This document shows, one piece after another, positions 7,709 to 14,808 of a stretch of 42,422 nucleotides of DNA. A program made the position numbers and the translations under genes. The stretch comes from an uncultured bacterium (lineage in GTDB: Bacteria; Bacteroidota; Bacteroidia; Bacteroidales; Bacteroidaceae). The notes under the pieces were generated by a model. The model worked only from the letters and a program-made list of their open reading frames with translations, was not told the origin of the DNA and made no database searches. The DNA lies in assembly GCA_905214795.1 (NCBI GenBank), contig CAJMNM010000027.1, forward strand, positions 1-42,422, given 5' to 3'. Each line of letters starts with the position of its first letter. The first letter of the stretch is position 1.

Positions 7709-9439
7709 TTAGTTAAGCTTCTCTATCCACGCCGCAACGTCGTTGACGGACGGCTTTTCAATCTCTAATTTGTATTTTTTGAGAATCTCACCGATTTGCT
7801 GTTGCACCTTCTGAGGATTAACACCCTGAAGGTCGCTTACCAAATTATATCCTACTTTTTGGAGTACGGGAACAATTTCCTCGGGAACACCTATCTCCAT
7901 GAATTTTGCAGGCTGGTCCTTAGGAATCTTCTTTTCAGGACGCATCTGTGGGAAGAATAATACTTCCTGAATAGTGGTTTGTCCGGTAAGAAGCATGGTC
8001 AGACGGTCCATACCGATACCAATACCGGCCAGATTAGGCATACCGTATTGCAGGGCACGCAAGAAATCCTGATCGATAAACATGGCTTCGTCGTCTCCCT
8101 TTTCGCTCAGACGCAGCTGTTCCTGGAAGCGCTCTTCCTGATCGATAGGGTCGTTTAGCTCGGAATATGCGTTGGCCAACTCTTTACCGTTAACCATCAG
8201 CTCGAAACGTTCTGTCAGTTCCGGATTGTTGCGGTGTTTTTTGGTCAGCGGTGACATCTCGATAGGATAGTCGGTCACAAAAGTCGGTTGGATAAATGTG
8301 CCTTCGCAGAATTCGCCGAAAATTTCGTCAATCATCTTACCCTTACCATAGGTTTCGTCAATCTCTTCCATGTTAAGAGCCTTACAGATTTCGCGGATTT
8401 CCTCTTCAGACTTGCCATTGAGATCGTATCCGGTCTTCTCTTTGATAGCGTCCAATATGGTAATACGTTTATATGGAGCTTTGAAGTCAATGATGTTGTC
8501 GCCAACCTTTACCTGAGTTGTACCGTTGACTTCCAATGCGATTTTTTCGAGCATTTGTTCGGTATATTCCATCATCCAGTACAAATCCTTGTAAGACACA
8601 TAAAGTTCCATACAAGTGAATTCCGGATTGTGGTTGCGGTCCATACCTTCGTTACGGAAATTCTTTGAGAATTCATAAACACCTTCGAAACCTCCGACAA
8701 TTAATTTCTTTAGGTAAAGCTCACAGGCAATACGCATGTAAAGGTCAATGTCGAGGGCATTGTGGTGAGTGATGAACGGACGTGCCGAAGCACCACCCGG
8801 TATGGATTGAAGAATAGGAGTCTCAACTTCAGTATAGCCGTCTTTATCGAAAAACGCACGCATGGATTTGTAAATCTGTGCACGTTTGAGGAACGTTTCC
8901 TTGACGCCATTGTTAACAACAAGGTCTACATAACGCTGGCGGTAACGCAGTTCTGGATCGTCGAAAGAATCGTATACCTCACCGTCTTTCATCTTAACGA
9001 TAGGAAGCGGTTTGATGCTCTTTGCCAATACGGTCAGTTCTTGAGCGTGTACACTGATTTCTCCGGTCTGAGTCTTGAAAACAAAGCCTTTAATGCCAAC
9101 AAAGTCACCAAGGTCGAGCAACTTCTTGAAAACGACATTATACATATCTTTGTTTTCATCAGGACAAATGTCATCACGAGTGATGTAAACCTGAATGCGT
9201 CCTTTTGAGTCCTGCAATTCAATGAATGATGCCTTACCCATGATACGGCGGCTCATCATACGGCCGGCAATGCAGACTTGACGTTTTTCTTCTTTGTCTT
9301 CAAATTCAGCTTTGATGTCTGTTGAAAAAGCATTGGTAGGGTAGGCGGCTGCAGGATATGGGTCTATCCCCATTGCGCGCAATTCGTTCAGATTGTTTCT
9401 TCTGATGATCTCCTGTTCACTTAACTCTAAAATATTCAT
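7709..9439 (-). CDS. lysS: Lysyl-tRNA synthetase, class II
   Basis: A 576-residue cytoplasmic enzyme that charges tRNA-Lys. It has an N-terminal OB-fold anticodon-binding domain (about 55-160, with VCIAGRMMSRRIMGKASF) and a class II catalytic domain with motif 2 (FRNEGMDRNHNPEFT) and motif 3 (GIGIGMDRL). The C-terminal 65 residues or so, after the usual end near FFPQMRPEK, form a helical extension that I recall as common in Bacteroidetes LysS. It is the first gene of the lysS-gpsA-pgi-HAD operon: a minus-strand TAAATTTG (9468-9475) lies 28 bases upstream of the start. Confidence 0.97.
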   Translation of the reverse strand: MNILELSEQEIIRRNNLNELRAMGIDPYPAAAYPTNAFSTDIKAEFEDKEEKRQVCIAGRMMSRRIMGKASFIELQDSKGRIQVYITRDDICPDENKDMYNVVFKKLLDLGDFVGIKGFVFKTQTGEISVHAQELTVLAKSIKPLPIVKMKDGEVYDSFDDPELRYRQRYVDLVVNNGVKETFLKRAQIYKSMRAFFDKDGYTEVETPILQSIPGGASARPFITHHNALDIDLYMRIACELYLKKLIVGGFEGVYEFSKNFRNEGMDRNHNPEFTCMELYVSYKDLYWMMEYTEQMLEKIALEVNGTTQVKVGDNIIDFKAPYKRITILDAIKEKTGYDLNGKSEEEIREICKALNMEEIDETYGKGKMIDEIFGEFCEGTFIQPTFVTDYPIEMSPLTKKHRNNPELTERFELMVNGKELANAYSELNDPIDQEERFQEQLRLSEKGDDEAMFIDQDFLRALQYGMPNLAGIGIGMDRLTMLLTGQTTIQEVLFFPQMRPEKKIPKDQPAKFMEIGVPEEIVPVLQKVGYNLVSDLQGVNPQKVQQQIGEILKKYKLEIEKPSVNDVAAWIEKLN

Positions 9440-9467
9440 TTCTTGTGATATTTACGCTATTTGGGGA

Positions 9468-9475
9468 CAAATTTA
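9468..9475 (-). promoter_or_regulatory. -7 promoter box of the lysS operon
   Basis: Minus-strand TAAATTTG fits TAnnTTTG and sits 28 bases before the lysS ATG. No -33 element stands out. Confidence 0.5.
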
Positions 9476-9637
9476 CAAAAGTTTCTGAATTTAGCCAATG
9501 AATTAATCTGTTTATTGGTTGAATAAGATGGCAAATTGTGATGAGCTTTTGTGTTTTTCCGGTGTTGTGTCTTTTCAAAAGGCCTTGTTTACGGCTTTAT
9601 TCTATTAGATTTTCATATAGGCGGTTTCATATAAGAA

Positions 9638-9682
9638 AACTTCCGGTTCAGACTATTTTTAAGTTGGTGCTGACCGGAAGTT
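9638..9682 (-). terminator. Terminator of the phosphoesterase/993-residue-protein operon
   Basis: AACTTCCGGTTCAG (9638-9651) pairs with CTGACCGGAAGTT (9670-9682), a 13-bp stem with one bulged T. On the minus strand it is followed by TTCTTATAT. It lies just past the 51-codon gene, which supports that gene as the last of the operon. Confidence 0.8.
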
Positions 9683-9720
9683 GTTACAAAGTATTGTTAT
9701 TTATTTGAAGAATTTGTCCG

Positions 9721-9876
9721 TTACCACAGTTGATCGTTGAATGATCCTTCACAATTTGTACGGTTGTCACCTTCAAACCATTCTGTTGAACCGGATTCTA
9801 TTTTGATGCTTGCACTGAGCAATGTTTCATTAAATACCTCGATGATAAAGGTCTCTGGTTTATGATAGTTTTTCAT
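9721..9876 (-). CDS. 51-residue peptide of unknown function
   Basis: A short gene of 51 codons that starts 13 bases after the stop of the 993-residue protein gene and ends about 40 bases before a strong terminator, so it is very probably co-transcribed. The peptide begins MKNYHKPETFIIEVF, then NETLLSAS, and ends in an acidic, Asn-rich tail with one Cys and a C-terminal Trp. It has no signal peptide. Small proteins opening with M-K-x-Y-x-x-P-x-x-x-x-I/V-E-V are frequent in Bacteroides and Prevotella genomes, often at the ends of operons for secreted proteins (from memory); their role is not known. I chose the start at 9876 because the longer reading frame would overlap the upstream gene. Confidence 0.6.
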   Translation of the reverse strand: MKNYHKPETFIIEVFNETLLSASIKIESGSTEWFEGDNRTNCEGSFNDQLW

Positions 9877-9889
9877 TTTGTTATAGAAT

Positions 9890-12871
9890 TTATTTGATGG
9901 TGATTTTTTTATGATTGATGATATAAACTCCCGGTTTGAGTCCGATTGTTGCCTCTGAAACATTGACATTGGCTTTCAGTAATCTGCCGTCGACGGTATA
10001 GACACTGACTTTTTGTGGGATGGCTTCTGTTTCGCTGATGCCGGTTACATCATTGAAGATGTTCAGATTAATGTTTGTGCCATCTCCGGTTGATTTGTAG
10101 CAGGCACGGAACGGTGCGGAAATCGAATTTGCTTCAGCCAGACGGAAGACACCGTCGGTAGATGAAAGCATATAGATTCCATCAAGTTCACTTTCTACAG
10201 TATAGAAATCGGTTGAGCCGAACAGACCTTTTTCTTCCGGAGCGCTGTATGCCTCAATCGTCGCGTTTGTTGTCTGGTAAAGCTGGTCAATGCCTGTCTC
10301 TTCTGCCGCACCGGTGTACTTTATCAGGTAAGCCTTACCGCACTCCAGCGTTTCATCGGTTGTTTGAACTGTTTTCAGATAGCCGTTGTTTTCTTCAACA
10401 ATTTCCTCCCATGAGAACAGGCCTTCCGGTTTTGGAGCATTAAATGGCAGTACAATGGTTTCATACAGTCCGTCGCGGTAAGCGTTTCGGGTGTACGACG
10501 CTGTTTGAGCTGTAAACTGTACAGGCGCATTAAATGGTTTGCGGTCAGTCAGGTTCAGGCTTTGACAAATGCCGTTACATACAATGTTCTCGCTACGGTC
10601 AATCATACCTAAAGGCGCATAGATTATGCAGTTGGGATTCATGTCTTTCGGCCATACAGGTGTGCCGACCAGTACCGTAACTGCTGTGAGGTCAATTGAA
10701 CGGGTTTCTGGGGTAATGGCTGCTGTCAGTTCGGCTGCCTCAATGGCACCTTGGGCACTGATGTGATTGTTTGCTGTGGAAATACTGCCTTTTTCGGCCG
10801 CATAGGTTAATGAGAAGTCGTCAATTGAGAACCATTGATAGATGTTTCCGGTCTTAGCGTTGACTTCCAGCGTACAAGGTGTGTCTTCTTCAACATAGAA
10901 TCCTATACTGTATTTGTTCCAGCCGTATCCGTTTCCGGCATTTACTCCTCTTTCAGCCGAACCTTCACTTGAATAATTCCAGATGTTGCCACCTTTGTTG
11001 TCGTTTGCCTTAATCTGAAGGGTTGCATCACAAATAGACATTGTCATATTGACCTGTGAAGCGCAGCGTGCAATCGCTGACAGGGAATAATATCCTGCAG
11101 GTAAATAAAGCTCCTGTTTCATATAAGCCTGCCAACCGCTTGACGCGCCCCAGTTGCCGCCGTCAAAATAATTGTCGGTGGTTCCTCGCCATGACTCTTC
11201 ATTGCGTATGTTGGTAAGAGTCTGTGTCCATCCGTTGAGGTTGTCGTCTGCTTTCGGATTGACAATCAGTGCTGTCGCATCACCGGTTTCCGGGTCGATG
11301 CCACATCTGTACATGGACCGGTTCAGATTGTCAATGGCGGTCTGCACATCTTCAGGAGTTGATGAAGTGTTGTCTTTTACCAGCTCTGCGTCTCTTACGC
11401 AATCAATCAAGTTGTTCCATGAAGATGTCGGAATGTCTTTGCGGATGTTGTATTGGTTTACAAAAACCTCCAGCACCTTGTTAAGTTCCCTGATCAATCC
11501 GTCAACCTGTTCGGCTTCATCTATTTTTCCAGTGCCGTAATAGGTTAATTTAAGATTGTCAACAGCCATGGCAGTGTTGCTTTGACCGTTTTGGCTCAGA
11601 TTGATGTGCAGGCTGACAGTCTGGTCATAATCTATAGTGAATTCGTTGGAATTGTAGGTCGTTAATGTTGTAGCAGTTCCTGTCAGAGTCGCTACCTGGT
11701 TGCCCTTTTCTGATGTCAGAGTAATAGTCGGGCTGGTTGAGGCGTCGCACAGATTGGCCATGTCTGCGCTCAGTTTGTAAGTTCCGGCAGGTAATGTGAT
11801 GTCTTGTCCAAGGTCGACATAGCTGTTGGAGCTCCAACGCATACGTGCCGAATAAGCCCAGTTTCCTTCTGTTGGGGTAATACATATATTGGGGCCTGCC
11901 TGTTCGATGCTTGCTGAAGCCATGCCCGCGTTGTTATTGACATCCAAGTTTCCGTATGTAAGTGTCCATCCTTTGGGCTCGCTATAGTTTCCGTTGGCTG
12001 TACCGGTCTTGAATTCTGCACCGTTTTCAAATCCGGCGTTTGCAATCAGATATGTGGCATCAATGCCGTTGTCTTCCGATGCATCGGTCATGCGTGCCTT
12101 TCTGTAACTGAGAATAGCTGTTTTCAATGCACGGATGTCCGATAAGGTCAGGTTGTCTGAATTAACAGATTCTGCCGTGGCGATAGCTTCAGACAAAGTG
12201 GATTTTCCTGTAAAATCTCCTTCATCAACCAGTGTTTGTGCCTCGGTAATAATTTCGTTCATGAGAGGCTGCAGGTCACTTCCCGTCAGGCGGTAAAGCT
12301 TTGCGTTACCCATGATGGTCCAGGTTCCGTCATCACCACCATTTTGGAGCTGGCCGGTATTACGTGCACCAATGCTTAATGTGCCATCTTCCACAATAAT
12401 ATTATCAATCGTGTTTAGCCAGTAGTTTCCGGCTGTGCTGTAGAAAGCTGCCGAAGCGGAATTCATAGCATTGGGCATACTGCCATAAGATGTGTCCTGA
12501 TGGCGAAGAATGATGGGAGTCATATATTCCTTGTCTGTAGCCGTAGCGTAAATGGCTGTTTGTGAGATGTTACGGTTCCCTGCACGGGTAAATCCGTTAA
12601 TTGTAAACCGGTAAACGCCTTCGGGCAGGTTGTTGATAACCTGACTCATATTAAACCAGCAATTACTGAGGTCGGTTGTGTAGAATTCCTGACAGTTATT
12701 GCTTCTGTTTGTACTGCTATAGGCTTTGGATGAAATATTCCAGGCCGTATTGGTTGAGAAATTCGGATTAATGATATAACTTGTCACGTCTTCTACTGCG
12801 GCATGCAGAGGCATGGCGCCGGTCAGAATAGCGGCTGCAAGTATGTGATATATGTGAGTTCCTTTTTTCAT
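9890..12871 (-). CDS. Large secreted multi-domain protein with CBM-like and helical modules
   Basis: A 993-residue exported protein. A signal peptide (MKKGTHIYHILAAAILTGAMPLHA) is followed by at least three similar beta-sandwich modules that look like carbohydrate-binding domains: about 27-195 (from YIINPNFSTNTAWN), 270-445 (from YLIANAGFENGAEF) and 535-690 (from ALIVNPKADDNLNGW). They are separated by helical bundles of FIVAR type (about 200-260 and 455-520). A beta-rich part follows, and the C-terminus (VYTVDGRLLKANV to GVYIINHKKITIK) has the form of a type-IX-like sorting or anchoring domain. No catalytic motif is visible, so it is more likely an adhesin or glycan-binding partner than an enzyme. 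It starts 4 bases after the exported phosphoesterase gene, so the two probably act together at the surface or outside the cell. Confidence 0.75.
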   Translation of the reverse strand: MKKGTHIYHILAAAILTGAMPLHAAVEDVTSYIINPNFSTNTAWNISSKAYSSTNRSNNCQEFYTTDLSNCWFNMSQVINNLPEGVYRFTINGFTRAGNRNISQTAIYATATDKEYMTPIILRHQDTSYGSMPNAMNSASAAFYSTAGNYWLNTIDNIIVEDGTLSIGARNTGQLQNGGDDGTWTIMGNAKLYRLTGSDLQPLMNEIITEAQTLVDEGDFTGKSTLSEAIATAESVNSDNLTLSDIRALKTAILSYRKARMTDASEDNGIDATYLIANAGFENGAEFKTGTANGNYSEPKGWTLTYGNLDVNNNAGMASASIEQAGPNICITPTEGNWAYSARMRWSSNSYVDLGQDITLPAGTYKLSADMANLCDASTSPTITLTSEKGNQVATLTGTATTLTTYNSNEFTIDYDQTVSLHINLSQNGQSNTAMAVDNLKLTYYGTGKIDEAEQVDGLIRELNKVLEVFVNQYNIRKDIPTSSWNNLIDCVRDAELVKDNTSSTPEDVQTAIDNLNRSMYRCGIDPETGDATALIVNPKADDNLNGWTQTLTNIRNEESWRGTTDNYFDGGNWGASSGWQAYMKQELYLPAGYYSLSAIARCASQVNMTMSICDATLQIKANDNKGGNIWNYSSEGSAERGVNAGNGYGWNKYSIGFYVEEDTPCTLEVNAKTGNIYQWFSIDDFSLTYAAEKGSISTANNHISAQGAIEAAELTAAITPETRSIDLTAVTVLVGTPVWPKDMNPNCIIYAPLGMIDRSENIVCNGICQSLNLTDRKPFNAPVQFTAQTASYTRNAYRDGLYETIVLPFNAPKPEGLFSWEEIVEENNGYLKTVQTTDETLECGKAYLIKYTGAAEETGIDQLYQTTNATIEAYSAPEEKGLFGSTDFYTVESELDGIYMLSSTDGVFRLAEANSISAPFRACYKSTGDGTNINLNIFNDVTGISETEAIPQKVSVYTVDGRLLKANVNVSEATIGLKPGVYIINHKKITIK

Positions 12872-12875
12872 GGCA

Positions 12876-14174
12876 TTAATAATTAAAGTTAACAGATTGT
12901 ACTTCTACAACACCTTCGCCTTCATGGCAAAGCACTATCCATGCGCCTCCCTGTGTTGCAAAATAAGGCGCAATGTAATCTTTAAAACTTACGTTGTTAT
13001 ACTTCTGAGTCGTAATGGCTTCTACATGGTTGTGTCCTGAAAAGTGATATGGATTCTTTGTCTTTGTAATCAGGTCCATATATTTGTTGCGCTTTTCAGA
13101 TGCTGTACCATAGGTCGGTGTGTCTGAAGGGACTATACTTTTGCCTACATCATTCTGATCCAGCCACCAGCGGTCTTCGCAGGAAATGGGGTAGTGCTGT
13201 ACCCAAATGGAAGGGTCTTCCTGATGGGATTCTACAAAAGATGTGAGGGATTCGATAATACCGTTCGGAGCATAATATTTGGCGCTACTTATTACTCCTG
13301 GTTTGTCGTATGGCTTTTGAAACCAATAGGTCTGCCCGATGTAGAATCGTACACCTTTAAATGTGAACGTAAAAGGCTGAGGTTGTACGTCTCCATTACC
13401 TTGAGAAAATCTTTCTACATTTTCTACACCATAACTTTGAGATGACGAAAGGTAGTTCGTAACAATTCCGTATGCAATATCATTGCAATAAGCACCTCCA
13501 TCGTTAATGCCCCATGTGAGTCCTTCATCCCCATCTGTTCCTGTCCAATAATCAGGTACCACATCGTGGTTACCCACCATGGTAATAAACGGAATACCAT
13601 TGTTGTTGAATGCATTGAACACGCCTTTAAAAGCATTACCCGTCTTTTCGCTGTCGCCGTCCATATCACCCATACAAATAACAAGGTCCGGTGACGGAAT
13701 GATATGCGGATTTGCTTTAAATGCATAGCGTCCGCTGCTTTTCATGTTGATAATGCCATTGGCCCATTTGGTCAGATTTTCTTCTGTGGCATTGTTGTTG
13801 TAACGGTCGGTCAGATTCACTTCCGGGTCACCGAAAAGAATAACGGTAAACCATCTGCCGGCAGAAAAATAATAAGGAAATGCCTTTTTTGTACCGTCAG
13901 CGTATGTTACGGTAAATATTTCCACCTCATTGTCGCGGATACGGGCTTTTGTCGGGTCCGGAGACACAACAGCTCCTTCTGGCACTGTACAGGTTAATCC
14001 CAGATTGTTTAAATCGGTGGCGGCAGGAAATGTCATATATATCGCTCCATTGTCTAAAGTCTCCGTCAGGTCGGGAGTTGCATTTCCTACATGCAGTTGA
14101 AACGTGTAATCTTGTGCGCTCAGGAACTGGTTTATAAAGAGTCCTGCGCACAAACATAAAAGTTTGTTTTTCAT
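12876..14174 (-). CDS. Exported calcineurin-like metallophosphoesterase
   Basis: A 432-residue secreted phosphoesterase with a signal peptide (residues 1-20, ending LSAQ). An N-terminal beta-sandwich of about 85 residues (YTFQLHVGNATPDLTETL onward) resembles the DUF5018-like modules found before extracellular enzymes. The metallophosphoesterase domain (about 110-420) shows GDP at motif I, CMGDMDGD at motif II, MVGNHD at motif III, WVQHYP at motif IV and FSGHNH at motif V. Motif I reads D-P-E where the family usually has D-x-H, so one metal ligand is changed. The natural substrate is unknown; a phosphomonoester or phosphodiester outside the cytoplasm is likely. It heads a three-gene transcript with the 993-residue protein and the 51-residue peptide. 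Confidence 0.85.
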   Translation of the reverse strand: MKNKLLCLCAGLFINQFLSAQDYTFQLHVGNATPDLTETLDNGAIYMTFPAATDLNNLGLTCTVPEGAVVSPDPTKARIRDNEVEIFTVTYADGTKKAFPYYFSAGRWFTVILFGDPEVNLTDRYNNNATEENLTKWANGIINMKSSGRYAFKANPHIIPSPDLVICMGDMDGDSEKTGNAFKGVFNAFNNNGIPFITMVGNHDVVPDYWTGTDGDEGLTWGINDGGAYCNDIAYGIVTNYLSSSQSYGVENVERFSQGNGDVQPQPFTFTFKGVRFYIGQTYWFQKPYDKPGVISSAKYYAPNGIIESLTSFVESHQEDPSIWVQHYPISCEDRWWLDQNDVGKSIVPSDTPTYGTASEKRNKYMDLITKTKNPYHFSGHNHVEAITTQKYNNVSFKDYIAPYFATQGGAWIVLCHEGEGVVEVQSVNFNY

Positions 14175-14207
14175 ATAATTAAGGATAAAATTAGGTTAAA
14201 TAGTATA

Positions 14208-14215
14208 CAAAAATA
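14208..14215 (-). promoter_or_regulatory. -7 promoter box of the exported phosphoesterase operon
   Basis: Minus-strand TATTTTTG fits TAnnTTTG and lies 33 bases upstream of the phosphoesterase ATG, in the gap to the divergent ygbA-like gene. Confidence 0.5.
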
Positions 14216-14299
14216 CCAAAAAAGGAATTAAAATTTAACATTAGGGGTGTTTTAACACTTAATTTAGATTCTTTATACACAAGCAATCCATATATCTTT

Positions 14300-14307
14300 T
14301 ATCTTTG
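14300..14307 (+). promoter_or_regulatory. -7 promoter box abutting the ygbA-like start codon
   Basis: TATCTTTG at 14300-14307 matches TAnnTTTG exactly and ends only 5 bases before the ATG at 14313, so transcription would begin at or very near the start codon (leaderless). A 12-bp palindrome, GTGTTTTAACAC (14247-14258), lies about 40 bases upstream and could be an operator. Confidence 0.55.
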
Positions 14308-14312
14308 TATAT

Positions 14313-14618
14313 ATGAAAGATAATTCATGTAAAATACAAAGAGAGAAGCGAACTGTTGAGTTTATGATACGGCTCTATTGCAAGCATATAGAGAAAAACA
14401 AGCAGCTATGTCCTTCATGTCGTGAGTTGATAGAATATGCGCATACCCGTTTGACACATTGTCGTTTTGGACAGGACAAGCCATCCTGTCGAAAGTGTCC
14501 GGTGCATTGTTATAAACCGGTTATGCGTGAACGTATACGGATGGTGATGCGAACAATGGGCCCTCGTATGTTTTTATACGCTCCGGTTGCGGCATTGCGG
14601 CATCTTTTAAACCGTTAA
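14313..14618 (+). CDS. ygbA: YgbA-like nitrosative-stress protein
   Basis: A 101-residue protein of the YgbA/nitrous-oxide-stimulated-promoter family (PF11756, from memory). Hallmarks are the N-terminal IQREKRTVEFMIRLYCKH, then CPSCREL, THCRFG and the CRKCPVHCY cysteine cluster, which looks like a metal or Fe-S site. A basic C-terminal stretch (MRERIRMVMRTMGPRM) completes the family pattern. Members are induced by nitric oxide in enterobacteria (through NsrR) and help growth under nitrosative stress; the biochemical function is not settled. It is alone on its strand, divergent from the phosphoesterase operon, and lies 190 bases before pflB, an oxygen-sensitive enzyme of anaerobic metabolism. 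The start codon lies almost on top of the -7 box, so leaderless translation is possible. Confidence 0.85.
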   Translation: MKDNSCKIQREKRTVEFMIRLYCKHIEKNKQLCPSCRELIEYAHTRLTHCRFGQDKPSCRKCPVHCYKPVMRERIRMVMRTMGPRMFLYAPVAALRHLLNR

Positions 14619-14741
14619 GGTTTCATTTTTACACAATTATAGGCCTTTTTGTCATGTCATTTGGTATTTTGGAATAACGTTTTAATTAAAATCTGATAAA
14701 AATACTTGTTTGTAGGTATTACAAATTTCATAATTAATGCT

Positions 14742-14749
14742 TAACTTTG
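14742..14749 (+). promoter_or_regulatory. -7 promoter box of pflBA
   Basis: TAACTTTG fits TAnnTTTG, 59 bases before the pflB ATG. The leader after it is AT-rich (repeated TATATA). Confidence 0.5.
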
Positions 14750-14808
14750 CAAAGTGGAGACATGATACTCCTTATATATAATATATATAAATTCTAATTC
14801 ATCAAAAC

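Noticed and set aside
14607..14640. Possible terminator after the ygbA-like gene
   Set aside because: The stem is only five base pairs and the T run is interrupted; not reliable.
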